NCBI GenBank assembly: GCA_038233815.1
Contig: JBBSVE010000157.1
Coordinates: 1 to 6,888 of the forward strand
Direction of reading: 5' to 3'
From: JBBSVE01 sp038233815
GTDB lineage: Bacteria; Pseudomonadota; Alphaproteobacteria; Rhodobacterales; Rhodobacteraceae
Length of the DNA stretch: 6,888 nucleotides
In this document: positions 5,152-6,888 of the stretch, in pieces
Layout: the number at the start of each line of letters is the position of its first letter
How positions within the stretch are numbered: the stretch's first letter is position 1
Made by a program: the position numbers and the translations under genes
The notes under the pieces: generated by a model
Database searches by the model: none
Told to the model about the DNA's origin: nothing
Seen by the model: the letters and a program-made list of their open reading frames with translations, nothing else

Positions 5152-6503
5152 CCGACTGGACCGCCCAGTTCCCCGAAGCCGCGGCCCGCTTCACCGAAGG
5201 CCGCCGCATCGACGAGGTGGAGTGCATCATCGCCGACATCGCGGGCGTGGCGCGCGGCAAGGCGATGCCCGCCTCCAAGTTCGCGACGCAGAAGAACTAT
5301 TTCCTGCCGAACTCGATCTTCCTGCAGACCATCACGGGGGAATGGGCGGACAATCCCTCCGGCCTCTTTACCGAGCCGGACATGATCCTCGTGCCCGATT
5401 TCACCACCACCACCGCAGCCCCCTGGACCGCCGATATCACGCTGCAGGTGATCCACGACGCTTACGATCAGGCCGGAGCCTTCGTGCCGACCGCGCCCCG
5501 GAACGTGCTGCGCCGGATCATCGCGCTTTATAATGCGCGCGGCTGGACACCCGTCGTGGCGCCGGAGATGGAGTTCTTCCTGACCGCGCGCAACATTGAC
5601 CCCAACATGCCGGTGATCCCGCCGATGGGCCGGTCGGGTCGACGCGCGGCCGGCAAACAGGCCTATTCGATGTCGGCGGTGGACGAATACGGCAAGGTCA
5701 TCGACGACATCTACGATTTCGCCGAAGCGCAGGGGTTCGAGATCGACGGCATCCTGCAGGAGGGCGGCGCGGGTCAGGTGGAGATCAACCTCGCCCACGG
5801 CGACCCGATCCGGCTGGCCGACGAGATCTTCTTCTTCAAGCGTCTGATCCGGGAGGCGGCGCTGCGCCACGACTGTTTCGCCACCTTCATGGCAAAGCCC
5901 ATCGAGGGCGAGCCGGGATCGGCCATGCACATCCATCATTCCGTCGTCGATACCGACACAGGGCGCAACATCTTCTCCGACATCGAAGGGGCGGAGACGG
6001 AACCGTTCCTCCATTTCATCGCGGGGCTGCAGAACCATCTGCCCGCAGCGGTGGCGCTGCTCGCCCCCTACGTCAACAGTTACCGCCGCTACGTCCCGGA
6101 TTTCGCGGCCCCCATCAACCTAGAATGGGGACGCGACAACCGGACAACGGGCCTCAGGATCCCGATCTCCGCCCCCGAGGCGCGGCGGGTAGAAAACCGG
6201 CTGGCAGGGATGGACTGCAACCCTTACCTCGGGCTGGCGGCCTCGCTCGCCTGCGGTTATCTCGGCCTGATGGAGGGGGTGACGCCGCGCGCCGAATGCA
6301 CCGGCGACGCCTATATGGCGGAGACCGACCTGCCCTACAACCTCGGCGATGCGCTCGACCTGCTGGAGGAGGACACGGCCCTGCGCGACGTGCTGGGCGA
6401 AGAGTTCTGCCTCGTCTACGATTCCGTCAAGCGCAACGAATACAAGGAGTTCCTGCAGGTCATCAGCCCGTGGGAGCGTGAGCATCTGCTGCTGAACGTA
6501 TGA
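5148..6503 (+). CDS. Glutamine-synthetase-like gamma-glutamylamine ligase (GS-B, PuuA-like)
   Basis: This is a 451-residue type I glutamine synthetase fold ligase, expected to form a gamma-glutamyl-amine from glutamate, an amine and ATP. Core residues are E140/E142 (PEMEFFL), E205 and E212 (QEGGAGQVEINL), H261 (SAMHIHHSV), R332/R337 (DNRTTGLRIP), and E349/R351 (RRVENR) before NPYL. The ammonium-site glutamate of GlnA is replaced by A320 (PDFAAP), and the D50-bearing DGSS loop is absent (FLPNSIFLQT instead). The adenylylation site is not recognisable. Start ATG 5148 overlaps the amidotransferase stop (ATGA); there is no good Shine-Dalgarno, consistent with translational coupling. The flavin oxidase gene follows after 19 bases, the arrangement expected of a PuuA-PuuB-type pair. 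GS-B and GS-A share motif order (for example ARGK near residues 25-38) but differ widely, so they are old paralogues probably with different amines. The substrate is not deducible; putrescine is one possibility. Confidence 0.9.
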   Translation: MTDWTAQFPEAAARFTEGRRIDEVECIIADIAGVARGKAMPASKFATQKNYFLPNSIFLQTITGEWADNPSGLFTEPDMILVPDFTTTTAAPWTADITLQVIHDAYDQAGAFVPTAPRNVLRRIIALYNARGWTPVVAPEMEFFLTARNIDPNMPVIPPMGRSGRRAAGKQAYSMSAVDEYGKVIDDIYDFAEAQGFEIDGILQEGGAGQVEINLAHGDPIRLADEIFFFKRLIREAALRHDCFATFMAKPIEGEPGSAMHIHHSVVDTDTGRNIFSDIEGAETEPFLHFIAGLQNHLPAAVALLAPYVNSYRRYVPDFAAPINLEWGRDNRTTGLRIPISAPEARRVENRLAGMDCNPYLGLAASLACGYLGLMEGVTPRAECTGDAYMAETDLPYNLGDALDLLEEDTALRDVLGEEFCLVYDSVKRNEYKEFLQVISPWEREHLLLNV

Positions 6504-6522
6504 CCTGCAGCCCGGCCCGCCT

Positions 6523-6888
6523 GTGAACCTGCTGCATGCCAACGACCGGCCCGGCGCCTATCCTGCGTCGTTCTATGCCGCCACCGCCACGTCGCTGGCC
6601 CCCTTCCCCACCCTGACGGGCGCGCAGTCCGCCGACATCTGCATCGTGGGCGGCGGCTATACCGGCCTTTCGGCGGCGCTCCATGCGGCGCAGGCGGGCC
6701 TCTCGGTGATCCTGCTGGAGGCGCACCGCGTGGGGTTCGGCGCCTCGGGGCGGAACGGCGGTCAGGTGGGATCGGGCCAGCGGCTCGACCAGAAGGCGCT
6801 GGAGCGGATTGCGGGCGACGTGCGCGCCCGCGCGTTCTGGGACATGGGCGAGGATGCCAAGGCCCTTGTCCGCGCAATGATCGCAGAC
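6523..6888 (+). CDS. FAD-dependent oxidoreductase (DAO family, PuuB-like), N-terminal part, cut by window edge
   Basis: The open frame gives 122 residues, roughly the first quarter to third of a DAO-family flavin oxidase. The Rossmann FAD-binding segment is clear: DICIVGGGYTGLSAA (38-52) with G43, G45 and G48 of GxGxxG, and the ribose-binding acid E66 at the end of the second strand (VILLEA). GFGASGRNGGQV (71-82) is the typical FAD-contact loop of glycine/gamma-glutamylputrescine oxidase relatives. The start is GTG at 6523, giving MNLLHANDRPGAYPASFYAA, a family-like beginning for PuuB-like proteins. The ATG at 6500 in another frame stops after 8 codons. No strong ribosome site is seen, so translation may depend on GS-B upstream, 19 bases away. 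The expected role is oxidation of the gamma-glutamyl-amine made by GS-B to an aldehyde, with hydrogen peroxide and ammonia released. The substrate-binding half is outside the window. Confidence 0.88.
   Translation, partial: MNLLHANDRPGAYPASFYAATATSLAPFPTLTGAQSADICIVGGGYTGLSAALHAAQAGLSVILLEAHRVGFGASGRNGGQVGSGQRLDQKALERIAGDVRARAFWDMGEDAKALVRAMIAD

Noticed and set aside
4983..6038. Open frame of 351 codons on the minus strand opposite GS-B
   Set aside because: It is an antisense shadow of a strongly supported gene, with no domain-like pattern.

Overview
The window looks like chromosomal DNA of a GC-rich alphaproteobacterium, most likely Rhodobacteraceae (Roseobacter/Rhodobacter group). The reasons are strong G/C preference at third codon positions, tight gene packing, and the combination of a small TerB-family protein, a signal-less PhnD-like protein, a DUF3775 protein and a glutamine-synthetase/amidotransferase/FAD-oxidase set. 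The family assignment is inference; there is no rRNA or other phylogenetic marker, and no mobile element, tRNA or CRISPR array was seen.

Layout. The left edge (minus strand) is the N-terminal third of dprA, the competence/DNA-processing protein, cut by the window edge. It diverges from a plus-strand group: a TerB-family protein (462-899) overlapping by 4 bases a PhnD-type ligand-binding domain protein with no signal peptide (896-1654). After a 65-base gap with inverted repeats come a glutamine-synthetase-like ligase (1720-3057, called GS-A here) and, 12 bases later, a family 8 glycosyltransferase (3070-3996). A small DUF3775 gene (4012-4344) faces them on the minus strand. From a 105-base divergent gap, a second plus-strand operon runs off the right edge: class I glutamine amidotransferase (4450-5151), a second glutamine-synthetase-like ligase (5148-6503, GS-B) and the start of a DAO-family FAD oxidoreductase (from 6523, cut by the edge).

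Working together. The right-hand operon has the enzyme classes of a gamma-glutamylation route for amine catabolism, as in the E. coli Puu pathway: an ATP-dependent ligase attaches glutamate to an amine, a flavin oxidase oxidises the gamma-glutamyl-amine, and a class I amidotransferase-fold hydrolase releases glutamate. Both ligases keep the glutamine-synthetase ATP, metal and glutamate residues but lack the acidic residues that form the ammonium site in true glutamine synthetase. This fits an amine substrate rather than ammonia. The actual amines cannot be read from the sequence. The amidotransferase is of the GMP-synthase-like type rather than an obvious PuuD, and GS-A is paired with a glycosyltransferase rather than an oxidase. 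These are the two places where the region departs from the textbook pathway.
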